DNA of 7,731 nucleotides from Synechococcales cyanobacterium PMM_0002 (GTDB lineage Bacteria; Cyanobacteriota; Cyanobacteriia; Elainellales; Elainellaceae), in assembly GCA_949127925.1 (NCBI GenBank), contig CASBQX010000346.1, forward strand, positions 1 through 7,731, read 5' to 3'. This document shows, one piece after another, positions 1 to 5,538 of this stretch. Position 1 is the first letter of the stretch, and each line of letters starts with the position of its first letter. The translations under genes were made by a program, and so were the position numbers. Below the pieces are notes generated by a model. The model searched no databases. It was not told the DNA's origin and worked only from the letters and a program-made list of their open reading frames with translations.

Positions 1-3
1 AAT

Positions 4-33
4 ACTAGTTAACGAATTCTACGTTTAACTAGT
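4..33. repeat. Imperfect hairpin / inverted repeat at left edge
   Basis: The arms ACTAGTTAA (4-12) and TTAACTAGT (25-33) are exact reverse complements. Adding CG (13-14) and CG (22-23) with one bulged T at 24 gives an 11-bp stem around a 7-nt loop. There is no clear T-tract on either side, so I do not call it a terminator. It belongs to a CTAG-rich patch (six CTAG in positions 5-65). Its function is unknown. Confidence 0.5.
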
Positions 34-235
34 CCACAATTAAGCTAGCTAGTGGCCTAGTCTAGAATGGGCGATCTTCGTGGCATAGTTGCGCGATCGC
101 CCCCTGCGTTTTACAAAAATATAACTGCCTACAGTAAGGTCAATGACCAAAGCTAAGCAAATTAGCCATCAAAACTTAGTTTTAGATCGGCTTTAGCAGA
201 TCGTTCTAACAAATGCCTTAAACAGCCGAGTGATT

Positions 236-268
236 AGTGGCAGTTCAGTGGCAGTTCGGTGGCAGTTT
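236..268. repeat. Three-copy 11-bp tandem repeat 3' of pipY
   Basis: Units are AGTGGCAGTTC (236-246), AGTGGCAGTTC (247-257) and GGTGGCAGTTT (258-268). The first two are identical and the third differs at its first and last base. The array ends 12 bp past the pipY stop codon. Its period equals that of the array at the cbiQ-like stop (2024-2051), but the unit sequence is different. Confidence 0.8.
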
Positions 269-280
269 AGCTGCTGTGCC

Positions 281-961
281 CTAATTGCGATCGCCAAATA
301 AAACTCGACCCAAACGGATCATCGTTGCCCCTGATTCAATTGCCAACGGATAGTCGTCCGACATTCCCATAGAAAGGTGCCGCATCTGAATGTTAGACCA
401 CTGCTGCTGACGAATTTGATCCGATAAGTCTCGGGTTTGGTTAAATACTGACTGAGTAACGGCAGGGGCTAACCCGTAAGGAGGAATCGTCATTAACCCG
501 ACAATGTTGAGGTTAGAACAGTCATTTAGTGCGGGTAGATCGGCTAACAGTTCAGCGCCTGCCCAGCCAAATTTGCTTGGGTCAGGCATCAGCTTTACCT
601 GAAGGCAAACAGATGGCTTGAGCGGTAACCTGTCGGCCAGTGAATTAAGCCGCTGCGCCAGAGTTAGACTATCTACCGAATGAATCCATTGAAAATGCTC
701 AAGCGCCTTAGCTGCTTTGTTCCGTTGCAGGTGCCCAATCAGGTGCCAGGTAATATCAGGCAGGTCTTGCAATAATGCCTGTTTATCAATAGTTTCTTGA
801 AGACGGCTTTCACCAAAATCTCTGACCCCAGCGGCATAGGCAACTCGCATCTTTTCTACTGAAACAGTTTTAGTGACCGCAATGAGAGTAACTGTATCAG
901 GAAGAGTTTGCCGGATATGGGCAAGGGTTTGGGCGATCGCATTTACTGGAGATACCGTCAT
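281..961 (-). CDS. pipY: PipY, YggS/PLPBP-family PLP homeostasis protein
   Basis: Member of the YggS/PROSC (PLPBP) family: cytoplasmic single-domain PLP-binding proteins with an alanine-racemase-like fold that buffer free PLP and affect amino/keto-acid homeostasis; no enzymatic reaction is established. Numbered from the ATG at 961 (226 aa, normal length), the PLP lysine is K31 in AVTKTV, followed by FGES (49-52), WHLIGHLQRNK (72-82), the SMGMS phosphate-binding motif (197-201) and the C-terminal RLGRVLFG. An in-frame TTG at 964 directly precedes this ATG; an AGGA lies 7 nt before the TTG and 10 nt before the ATG, so the start is uncertain by one codon. The gene begins 22 bp after the pipX stop, the conserved cyanobacterial pipX-pipY arrangement, and is probably co-transcribed with pipX. 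The family call is very secure; the name PipY rests on the neighbour. Confidence 0.96.
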   Translation of the reverse strand: MTVSPVNAIAQTLAHIRQTLPDTVTLIAVTKTVSVEKMRVAYAAGVRDFGESRLQETIDKQALLQDLPDITWHLIGHLQRNKAAKALEHFQWIHSVDSLTLAQRLNSLADRLPLKPSVCLQVKLMPDPSKFGWAGAELLADLPALNDCSNLNIVGLMTIPPYGLAPAVTQSVFNQTRDLSDQIRQQQWSNIQMRHLSMGMSDDYPLAIESGATMIRLGRVLFGDRN

Positions 962-983
962 CAAGCTCTGATCCTAATCGCCT

Positions 984-1310
984 TTACTGAAAAGTTTGTT
1001 TGTATACCACTTGCAGCTGATTATATTCAGCTGGAGAGTCACCCGTTCGACGCAAATTCCGCAGTCGATGCTCTAATAAAATGCGTGAATCCGACCGACC
1101 CACCGGATCAAATTGAAATCCTTCTGGAGTACTGGTGACCACAAAGAAAAGACGCTGAGCATACAGCGTAGAGAACAGTTCCCGCTGGTCGTCAATACAG
1201 CACACGCGATACAACAATCCAAAGGTAGGATGGTTGAGGTATGCTTCAGTACCGGTTCGAGGTCGTGTTGCTCCAGCGGATGAAGCGGGTGGAATCTGAG
1301 CAGACTTCAT
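984..1310 (-). CDS. pipX: PipX, NtcA coactivator and PII-interacting protein
   Basis: PipX is a small cyanobacterial regulator with a Tudor-like domain and C-terminal helices. It binds 2-oxoglutarate-loaded NtcA and helps activate nitrogen genes; when nitrogen is plentiful it is held by PII (GlnB). The core from residue 22 matches PipX throughout: EAYLNHPTFGLLYRV, then FSTLYAQRLFFVV, then RLRNLRRTG and EYNQLQVVYKQTF near the end. Y50 and R53 correspond to Y32 and R35 of Synechococcus elongatus PipX, which lie on the partner-binding face. The protein has 108 residues against about 89 in S. elongatus: 18 extra residues rich in Pro, Ser, Ala and Arg precede the core. No in-frame ATG, GTG or TTG lies between the ATG at 1310 and the core, so the extension looks real. 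No Shine-Dalgarno is evident. First gene of a likely pipX-pipY operon. Confidence 0.97.
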   Translation of the reverse strand: MKSAQIPPASSAGATRPRTGTEAYLNHPTFGLLYRVCCIDDQRELFSTLYAQRLFFVVTSTPEGFQFDPVGRSDSRILLEHRLRNLRRTGDSPAEYNQLQVVYKQTFQ

Positions 1311-1335
1311 AGATTTTATTCAGTACGGCAGCAGG

Positions 1336-1365
1336 TTAACAGAAATTAAAACCTTAAAATGTCAA
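1336..1365 (-). promoter_or_regulatory. Candidate sigma70-type promoter of pipX-pipY
   Basis: On the minus strand a perfect -35 hexamer TTGACA (1360-1365) is followed after 18 bp by TGTTAA (1336-1341) as a weak -10. The pipX start codon is about 25 nt further downstream. The position in the 153-bp gap after acpS is sensible. No NtcA box (GTA-N8-TAC) was found in this gap. Confidence 0.45.
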
Positions 1366-1421
1366 TAGCTTGGCAGGGAGGCACGCTACAGGATAAGGAC
1401 ATCAGGAACGATTAATTTAGC

Positions 1422-1448
1422 CTTGACTCTAGATGGGCTTGACTCTAG
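1422..1448. repeat. Direct repeat between acpS and pipX
   Basis: CTTGACTCTAG occurs at 1422-1432 and again at 1438-1448, a 16-bp period, with similar following bases (ATGGG versus GCAGGG). The pair is bracketed by TTAGCC (1417-1422) and GGCTAA (1453-1458), a 6-bp inverted repeat. It lies just past the acpS stop and upstream of the candidate pipX promoter. It may be a chance local duplication or a regulator site; nothing in the sequence decides this. Confidence 0.6.
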
Positions 1449-1463
1449 GCAGGGCTAATGAGA

Positions 1464-1868
1464 TCAGAGTTGGTAAAATATGGCGGTAGCGATCGCATAG
1501 TCTCCATCATGACTAAGGCTGAGCTGCCACTGACCTCCTGCACCCCAACTGGCAACTAGGGCTGCTGCCGCTCGATAAAAGTAGATTTGAGGTGCACCGT
1601 CCGTTCGGCGTTGAATTTCGACATCGGTATAGCGAACTCCATCCCATCCAGTTCCCATCGCTTTGACGACAGCTTCTTTAGCGGCCCACCGCCCCGCCAA
1701 CCAAATGCCCCCAGTCTCCCGACCTAAAGGCGGTTTAGCGCTGACTTGGTGGTAGACGCGCTGTTCTGTATCGGTGTAGACCTTTTGCAGAAACCGATCG
1801 CCATATTGGTCAACCAGTGCGGTAATTCGAGGGATGCGAACGATATCGGTACCAATGCGGATGCTCAC
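1464..1868 (-). CDS. acpS: Holo-[acyl-carrier-protein] synthase AcpS
   Basis: Transfers the 4'-phosphopantetheine group from CoA to the conserved serine of acyl carrier protein, giving holo-ACP for fatty acid synthesis; Mg2+-dependent and cytoplasmic. At 134 aa it has normal AcpS length, about half that of Sfp-type enzymes. Family motifs are in order: GTDIV (6-10) with the metal-binding D8, RFLQKVYTDTE (25-35), AGRWAAKEAVVKAMGTG (58-74) with the catalytic/metal E65, and SLSHDGDYAIA (117-127) near the C-terminus. The start is GTG at 1868; the protein begins directly with the GTDIV strand, so little room is left for another start. It lies 176 bp downstream of the EcfT-like gene and probably has its own promoter. 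Several model cyanobacteria use only an Sfp/HetI-type enzyme, so whether this genome has both would be informative. Confidence 0.95.
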   Translation of the reverse strand: MSIRIGTDIVRIPRITALVDQYGDRFLQKVYTDTEQRVYHQVSAKPPLGRETGGIWLAGRWAAKEAVVKAMGTGWDGVRYTDVEIQRRTDGAPQIYFYRAAAALVASWGAGGQWQLSLSHDGDYAIATAIFYQL

Positions 1869-1908
1869 GCTGTCACATTTATACAGTCACCCTATTACCT
1901 TAGGTTAA

Positions 1909-1917
1909 ATTGTAGCA
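1909..1917 (-). promoter_or_regulatory. Candidate extended -10 element for acpS
   Basis: The minus strand reads TGCTACAAT here: a TACAAT box preceded by the TG of an extended -10. It lies about 40 nt upstream of the acpS GTG. No good -35 hexamer is found at 16-18 bp, which is tolerable for an extended -10 promoter. A second box, TATAAA, lies much closer to the start codon and would leave almost no leader. Confidence 0.35.
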
Positions 1918-2023
1918 GATTGATACAAAAAACTATTTTCTTTCATGGAATCTCAGCCAAACTTCGAGCGCAAATCACTTGACGACATATAAGTCTGTTT
2001 GGCGCTCTGTCGCTACAGGCTGG

Positions 2024-2051
2024 TAGAGGGTAGTTAGAGGGTAGTTAGAGG
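2024..2051. repeat. 11-bp tandem repeat across the EcfT-like stop codon
   Basis: TAGAGGGTAGT occurs at 2024-2034 and 2035-2045, followed by the partial copy TAGAGG (2046-2051), about 2.5 copies without mismatch. The minus-strand stop codon (2045-2047) and the last two codons of the EcfT-like gene fall at its right end. Since the stop lies in the first copy read, changes in copy number would not alter the protein. Confidence 0.8.
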
Positions 2052-2983
2052 CTGCCCCACACGAGTCGGGCGCTTAAAAAGACACCCAAGCTAATTAAAC
2101 TGAGCCAATCTAACCAGATAAACCTAAACTGGTGCCATTTAACTCGGTGCCGACTGGGGCTGGTAAACCCGCGCACTTGCATGGCGCTGGCAATCTGCTC
2201 GGCTCGCACTAACAAGTTGTCGAGTAGCCGCTCCGCGACCGTTAACAATACCTGAGTAGTGCCCCGAAACCCTAGTTTTTTCCAGTTGATGGCTCGGGTT
2301 CGAACCGATCGCACTAAGTTTTGAACCTCTTCGAGCACTAAGGGAATAAACCGCAGCGATAGCGTTAGGGTCAATATAATCTCGGTAACGGGTAACCCTA
2401 GACGTCGCAGTGGACTGAACAAATTTTCTAGCCCGGCGGTGATTTCTTCCGGTGCGGTTGTCAGCAAAAACAGATTAGTGCTAGCCAATAAGGTAAAGAT
2501 TAAGGTGCCCACTCGCACGGCTAGATTCAGCGATCGCCGCGTTACTTTCAGAAAACTGCGGTCGAACAGCACGTACTGATAAGCAGTGGGCTGGGGCAGT
2601 GGAGGGGAAACAATAGTGGAATCTGAGTTAAATACGGGTGGTTGAGTGCTAGGTGAAGCGATCGCCACGTCATCTATAGGCAATCGATTCTGGTGGGCGA
2701 CCTTCAGCCCGTCGGGAGCAAATAGAGTCACGCCAAACAACAAGATGCTAAACAGCGCGACTAGCCCCATTTGCCGCCACCACACCCGCACGGGCAGTAA
2801 GCTACTCAGCATGAGCACCATGAGGCAAATCACGAGGGAGACTCGCCAGTATGGGTTTGCCGCGATCGGAGTCAACAAAAAGGCCATTAACCAGGCTACT
2901 TTGAGCCGAGGATCAAGGCGATGTAGCCAGGTAATGGGTTGTTCTAGATATAGCCCAATAGGGAGCGATCGCAGCAGATCCAT
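2045..2983 (-). CDS. EcfT/CbiQ-family transmembrane protein
   Basis: Resembles the transmembrane T component of energy-coupling-factor (ECF) vitamin/metal importers, which links a substrate-binding S protein to two ATPases. The 312 residues show hydrophobic segments near 28-42, 47-65, 71-90, 152-176 and 290-309. The long cytoplasmic helical region carries LSLRFIPLVLEEV (208-220), RSVRTRAI (225-232), a degenerate first coupling motif, and AMQVRGF (267-273), which holds the Arg-Gly signature of the second coupling helix. A Pro/Ser-rich, poorly conserved-looking loop at about 91-137 separates the two membrane halves. No S component or ECF ATPase is in the window, so substrate and partners are unknown. 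Related CbiQ-like proteins occur across cyanobacteria and plastids (plant ABCI12 group, from memory). The gene follows der by 66 bp and may be in its operon; the ATG at 2983 lacks a Shine-Dalgarno. Confidence 0.88.
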   Translation of the reverse strand: MDLLRSLPIGLYLEQPITWLHRLDPRLKVAWLMAFLLTPIAANPYWRVSLVICLMVLMLSSLLPVRVWWRQMGLVALFSILLFGVTLFAPDGLKVAHQNRLPIDDVAIASPSTQPPVFNSDSTIVSPPLPQPTAYQYVLFDRSFLKVTRRSLNLAVRVGTLIFTLLASTNLFLLTTAPEEITAGLENLFSPLRRLGLPVTEIILTLTLSLRFIPLVLEEVQNLVRSVRTRAINWKKLGFRGTTQVLLTVAERLLDNLLVRAEQIASAMQVRGFTSPSRHRVKWHQFRFIWLDWLSLISLGVFLSARLVWGSL

Positions 2984-2990
2984 GATTAAC

Positions 2991-3024
2991 GTTGACAGTT
3001 GACGGGTAGCGAGCAGCCGTTGAC
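2991..3024. repeat. Three GTTGAC motifs between der and the EcfT-like gene
   Basis: GTTGAC occurs at 2991-2996, 2998-3003 and 3019-3024, that is three copies in the 66-bp gap; the first two are a 7-bp tandem. On the transcribed strand the motif reads GTCAAC. It could be a protein site or chance; no inverted partner is seen. Confidence 0.5.
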
Positions 3025-3049
3025 AAACGAGCCAGTAGCGCCGGGGTTA

Positions 3050-4411
3050 CTAGACTTTTGTAGCTCGATTGGCCGGATTTCGCTGCATCTCGCGAGTCTT
3101 TTTGCTGCGCCACAGCAGTCGTAGAGGCGTACCGGTAAAGCCTAAACTCTTACGAAACTGTCCTTCTATATAGCGCCGATAGTTATCGTTAAATAGCTTA
3201 GAATCGTTGACAAATAGAGCAATTGACGGCGGCTGCGTCGAAACTTGGGTGCCGTAATAGATTTTGCCTTGCTTCCCTTGGCGGGTAGCCGGCGGAGAGT
3301 GCCACCCCACTGCATCTTCCAACACTTCATTAATAACTGAGGTGGAAACCCGGCGGCGGTGCTGCTCAGCAGCAGTATCCACCAGGTCAAGAATCTTCTC
3401 AACCCGTTGCCCGCTGAGTGCGCTCACAAAGATCATCTCGGCCCACTCCGTAAAGTGCAGCCGATCTTTCAAATGCCGTGAGTAGTCATAAATGGTGTTG
3501 GAATCTTTTTCAACTGCATCCCATTTATTGACTACCAGAATGCAGGCTCGCCCGTCGTCGGCAATCCGCCCCGCCAATTTCTGATCTTGTTCCGTAACGC
3601 CATCGAGCGCGTCTAGCACCAGCAAAACAACATTTGCCCGCCGAATAGCCTTAAATGCCCGGTTAATCCCAAAAAACTCGGGACCATATTCAACCTGCTT
3701 TTTCTTGCGAATGCCGGCGGTGTCAATTAAGCGATACTGCTGCTCGTTCCGCTCTACCAACATGTCAACCGCATCCCGTGTGGTGCCCGAAATGGGACTA
3801 ACGATCGCTCGGTTTTCACCGACAAAGGCATTCAGCAAGCTAGACTTGCCGACGTTGGGTCGTCCTACAATCGCCACGCGGATCTCTTCCGACTCTTCTA
3901 ATTGCTCAGTGGGCGGCAGGTGGGTGATCAACAGGTCTAGCAGTTCCCCAGTCCCGCTACCATGGATGGCCGATACAGGGTAGGGTTCGCCTAACCCCAA
4001 ACTCCAAAAATCGGACGCTTGAATTAGACCCTGGTCGAGCGATTCACACTTATTGACGGCCAAAAGCACGGGTACCGAGTGCTGTCGCAGCCAAGTGGCG
4101 ATCGTTTCATCGGCGGTGGTTAGCCCGACCTGGCCGTCCACTACCATAATGGCAGCACTGGCTTCTGATAAAGCTGTCATCGCCTGCTGGCGAATCAGGG
4201 GCAAAAATTCTGTATCGTCGTCAAACACCAACCCGCCCGTATCGACTACCAAGAAATCTCGATCTTGCCAAAATGCCTCTCGATAGGTGCGATCGCGCGT
4301 TACTCCTGGCTCATCATGCACGATCGCATCAGTCATCTCCGTGAGGCGGTTTACCAGCATTGATTTGCCCACATTTGGGCGTCCAATAATCGCAACGACA
4401 GGGAGAGACAT
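3050..4411 (-). CDS. der: Ribosome biogenesis GTPase Der (EngA)
   Basis: Essential GTPase of bacteria and plastids that binds the 50S precursor and helps its maturation. The 453 residues, a normal length, show the diagnostic tandem G domains. Domain 1: GRPNVGKS (10-17), DTGG (57-60) and NKCE (120-123), where Glu replaces the usual Asp of NKxD. Domain 2: GRPNVGKS (183-190), SGTTRD (208-213), DTAG (230-233), NKWD (295-298) and SALSG (330-334). The C-terminal KH-like domain follows, with VNDSKLFNDNYRRYIEGQ around 401-418 and a basic tail. The ATG at 4411 places the first P-loop at residue 10, as expected. It is followed by the EcfT-like gene at 66 bp. The 217 bp upstream contain no clear promoter; TTGTTT and TACTTT 18 bp apart are the best weak match. 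Confidence 0.98.
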   Translation of the reverse strand: MSLPVVAIIGRPNVGKSMLVNRLTEMTDAIVHDEPGVTRDRTYREAFWQDRDFLVVDTGGLVFDDDTEFLPLIRQQAMTALSEASAAIMVVDGQVGLTTADETIATWLRQHSVPVLLAVNKCESLDQGLIQASDFWSLGLGEPYPVSAIHGSGTGELLDLLITHLPPTEQLEESEEIRVAIVGRPNVGKSSLLNAFVGENRAIVSPISGTTRDAVDMLVERNEQQYRLIDTAGIRKKKQVEYGPEFFGINRAFKAIRRANVVLLVLDALDGVTEQDQKLAGRIADDGRACILVVNKWDAVEKDSNTIYDYSRHLKDRLHFTEWAEMIFVSALSGQRVEKILDLVDTAAEQHRRRVSTSVINEVLEDAVGWHSPPATRQGKQGKIYYGTQVSTQPPSIALFVNDSKLFNDNYRRYIEGQFRKSLGFTGTPLRLLWRSKKTREMQRNPANRATKV

Positions 4412-4628
4412 AATGGCAAAAGAAGAGGGCGGGAAAGCAGAGCCTATTTCGAAATCCTAGACGGGTTAAGGCAGTCTTACCATTGTGACGCAGAAACCCA
4501 TAAGTTTGCAGAGAGGGTCTAAAAAGTAGAGGGCTAGAGGTGATAGAAACAACACAATCGCGCTGTAGCGGTGCGACTTAGCAATGTCTCTTAACGGCAA
4601 TTGGGACACGAGTCCCCGAAAGCGTGAT
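4412..4628. other. Intergenic gap between the J-protein gene and der
   Basis: A 217-bp stretch without a supportable gene. A small hairpin, GGGAC (4603-4607) and GTCCC (4612-4616) around ACGA, begins 13 bp past the J-protein stop but has no T-tract, so it is at most a weak terminator. A 71-codon reading frame crosses this gap and overlaps the J-protein 3' end, but has no codon or homology support. Confidence 0.4.
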
Positions 4629-5348
4629 TCAGCCCAAACTGCGGATGCCAGCCTGGGCTTGCCGCCGTAAGCCCACTGCAATCCGAAACAGCTCTTGCCC
4701 GGTATGAAGGTAATGTTCGTTATAGCTAGACGTGAACCGTTCTAGTTCATCAATGCCATCCCCGACCTGGTTCAAGCAATGGTACAAATCTGCGGCCACA
4801 CCTGCCACTGCCGATGGGTTAGAAACCGATTTGAAGCAGTCTTGCGCTTGTTGAAGTAACTCTCGACAGTCATCTATGTAAATCTGAAAGTCTTCTAACA
4901 GCTCATCATCAAACGGGTCTGCCGATAAATCGTCTAATTGCTCTTGCAGGGGTTGCAAGATTTCGTAGAGCAAACGATTGACGGGTTGATAGACCAGATT
5001 CAGCCACAGTTTGAGCTGTTCGTCGGTGGCGTATCCGGTTTGGCGCTGTCGATGCCGGGTTTGCGCCTCTGCTGTTCGCTGTTGACGCGCCTCATTGGAG
5101 TATCGAGCTGTTCCCGATGACGATAATCGGCTGTAGGTCGTGAACTGGATATCGTAGGTATGTCGGCGCTGCGGATCGCCTAACACTTCATAAGCAATAT
5201 TGATGCTAGAAATTTGGTCGTGACTAGCCGCTTCAGGATTGCGATCTGGATGGAAGCGTTTGACTAGCTGCCGATAAGCTTGCTTAATCTCTGCTTGGGT
5301 CGCTGTCGGACTCACCTCCAGCGTTTGGTAGTGATTGGGATATGTCAT
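4629..5348 (-). CDS. J-domain protein with uncharacterised C-terminus
   Basis: Residues 5-66 form a canonical J domain, starting HYQTLEVSPTATQAEIKQAY and containing the catalytic HPD tripeptide at 33-35, followed by INIAYEVLGDPQRRHTYD. HPD stimulates ATP hydrolysis by DnaK/Hsp70, so the protein should act as a co-chaperone. It lacks the Gly/Phe linker, the CxxCxGxG zinc-finger repeats and the substrate-binding beta domains of true DnaJ, so it is a class C J protein and should not be called dnaJ. After a basic, Gln/Arg-rich linker (about 71-108), residues 109-239 look helical, are acidic in the middle (LDDLSADPFDDELLEDF) and match nothing I recognise; this part probably fixes the client or location. 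No signal peptide or membrane segment is visible. The ATG at 5348 places the J domain at the very N-terminus as usual. Transcribed separately from cysK, which ends at a terminator. Confidence 0.93.
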   Translation of the reverse strand: MTYPNHYQTLEVSPTATQAEIKQAYRQLVKRFHPDRNPEAASHDQISSINIAYEVLGDPQRRHTYDIQFTTYSRLSSSGTARYSNEARQQRTAEAQTRHRQRQTGYATDEQLKLWLNLVYQPVNRLLYEILQPLQEQLDDLSADPFDDELLEDFQIYIDDCRELLQQAQDCFKSVSNPSAVAGVAADLYHCLNQVGDGIDELERFTSSYNEHYLHTGQELFRIAVGLRRQAQAGIRSLG

Positions 5349-5419
5349 AAAGGTATTGTAAGCTGTTATCTTGATCCGATGGATGCCTAGCAGGGATTAC
5401 GGGTCATTACCTGACTGGG

Positions 5420-5444
5420 AAAAAGGTGGCGATCGCCCTGCCAC
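5420..5444 (-). terminator. Weaker second hairpin after cysK
   Basis: Read on the minus strand, GTGGC (5440-5444) and GCCAC (5426-5430) can pair around a 9-nt loop that includes most of a HIP1 site, followed by C and five T (5420-5424). It lies 10 bp beyond the main cysK terminator and could be a backup. The stem is short and the HIP1 palindrome offers competing pairings. Confidence 0.35.
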
Positions 5445-5454
5445 AAACCCTGGC

Positions 5455-5489
5455 AAAAAAATGAGCGCCACCTCATTAAGGCGGCGCTC
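5455..5489 (-). terminator. Rho-independent terminator of cysK
   Basis: On the minus strand GAGCGCC-G-CCT pairs with AGG-T-GGCGCTC around the loop TAATG (5463-5489), followed by A and seven T (5455-5461). In minus-strand RNA the inner mismatch is a G-U pair, giving an 11-bp stem. In plus-strand RNA it would be an A-C mismatch, so the element is built for minus-strand transcripts. It starts 50 bp past the cysK stop and closes the Rrf2-cysK unit. Confidence 0.9.
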
Positions 5490-5538
5490 TTGGTTAAAAG
5501 CTTGGCAATTATTGTGCAGGTGATTTAATCCAGGCTGC

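Larger units (their letters stand above)
1..280. other. Gene-free region downstream of pipY
   Basis: No frame on either strand stays open long enough to support a gene here. In many cyanobacteria sepF follows pipY; no SepF start is visible, so if it is conserved it lies beyond the left edge. Contents: the CTAG-rich patch with a hairpin (4-33), one HIP1 site (93-100), a small palindrome GGTCAATGACC (138-148) and a three-copy 11-bp tandem repeat (236-268). On the minus strand TTGACC (138-143) and TATTTT (116-121), 16 bp apart, could be a weak promoter for a gene further left. No convincing terminator for pipY was found. Confidence 0.5.

Noticed and set aside
134..147. Possible NtcA site GTA-N8-GAC upstream of whatever lies left of the window
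   Set aside because: It has one mismatch in the essential TAC and its spacing to the nearest -10-like box is about 12 bp, not the roughly 22 bp of NtcA-activated promoters.
908..1138. 76-codon plus-strand frame across the pipY-pipX junction
   Set aside because: It is antisense to two firmly identified genes and shows no family features.
1957..2007. Interleaved inverted repeats CCAAAC/GTTTGG and GAGCGC/GCGCTC resembling a pseudoknot or switch upstream of acpS
   Set aside because: The arms are only 6 bp with about 30-nt loops, and two such pairs in 50 bp are not improbable by chance; no riboswitch family is recognised.
4603..4616. Hairpin GGGAC-ACGA-GTCCC after the J-protein gene as a terminator
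   Set aside because: Only a 5-bp stem and no T-tract on the minus strand.
4466..4681. 71-codon minus-strand frame with a hydrophobic stretch between the J protein and der
   Set aside because: It overlaps the J-protein 3' end in another frame, has no recognisable homology and no start signal; the hydrophobic run can arise from frame-shifted AT-rich spacer.
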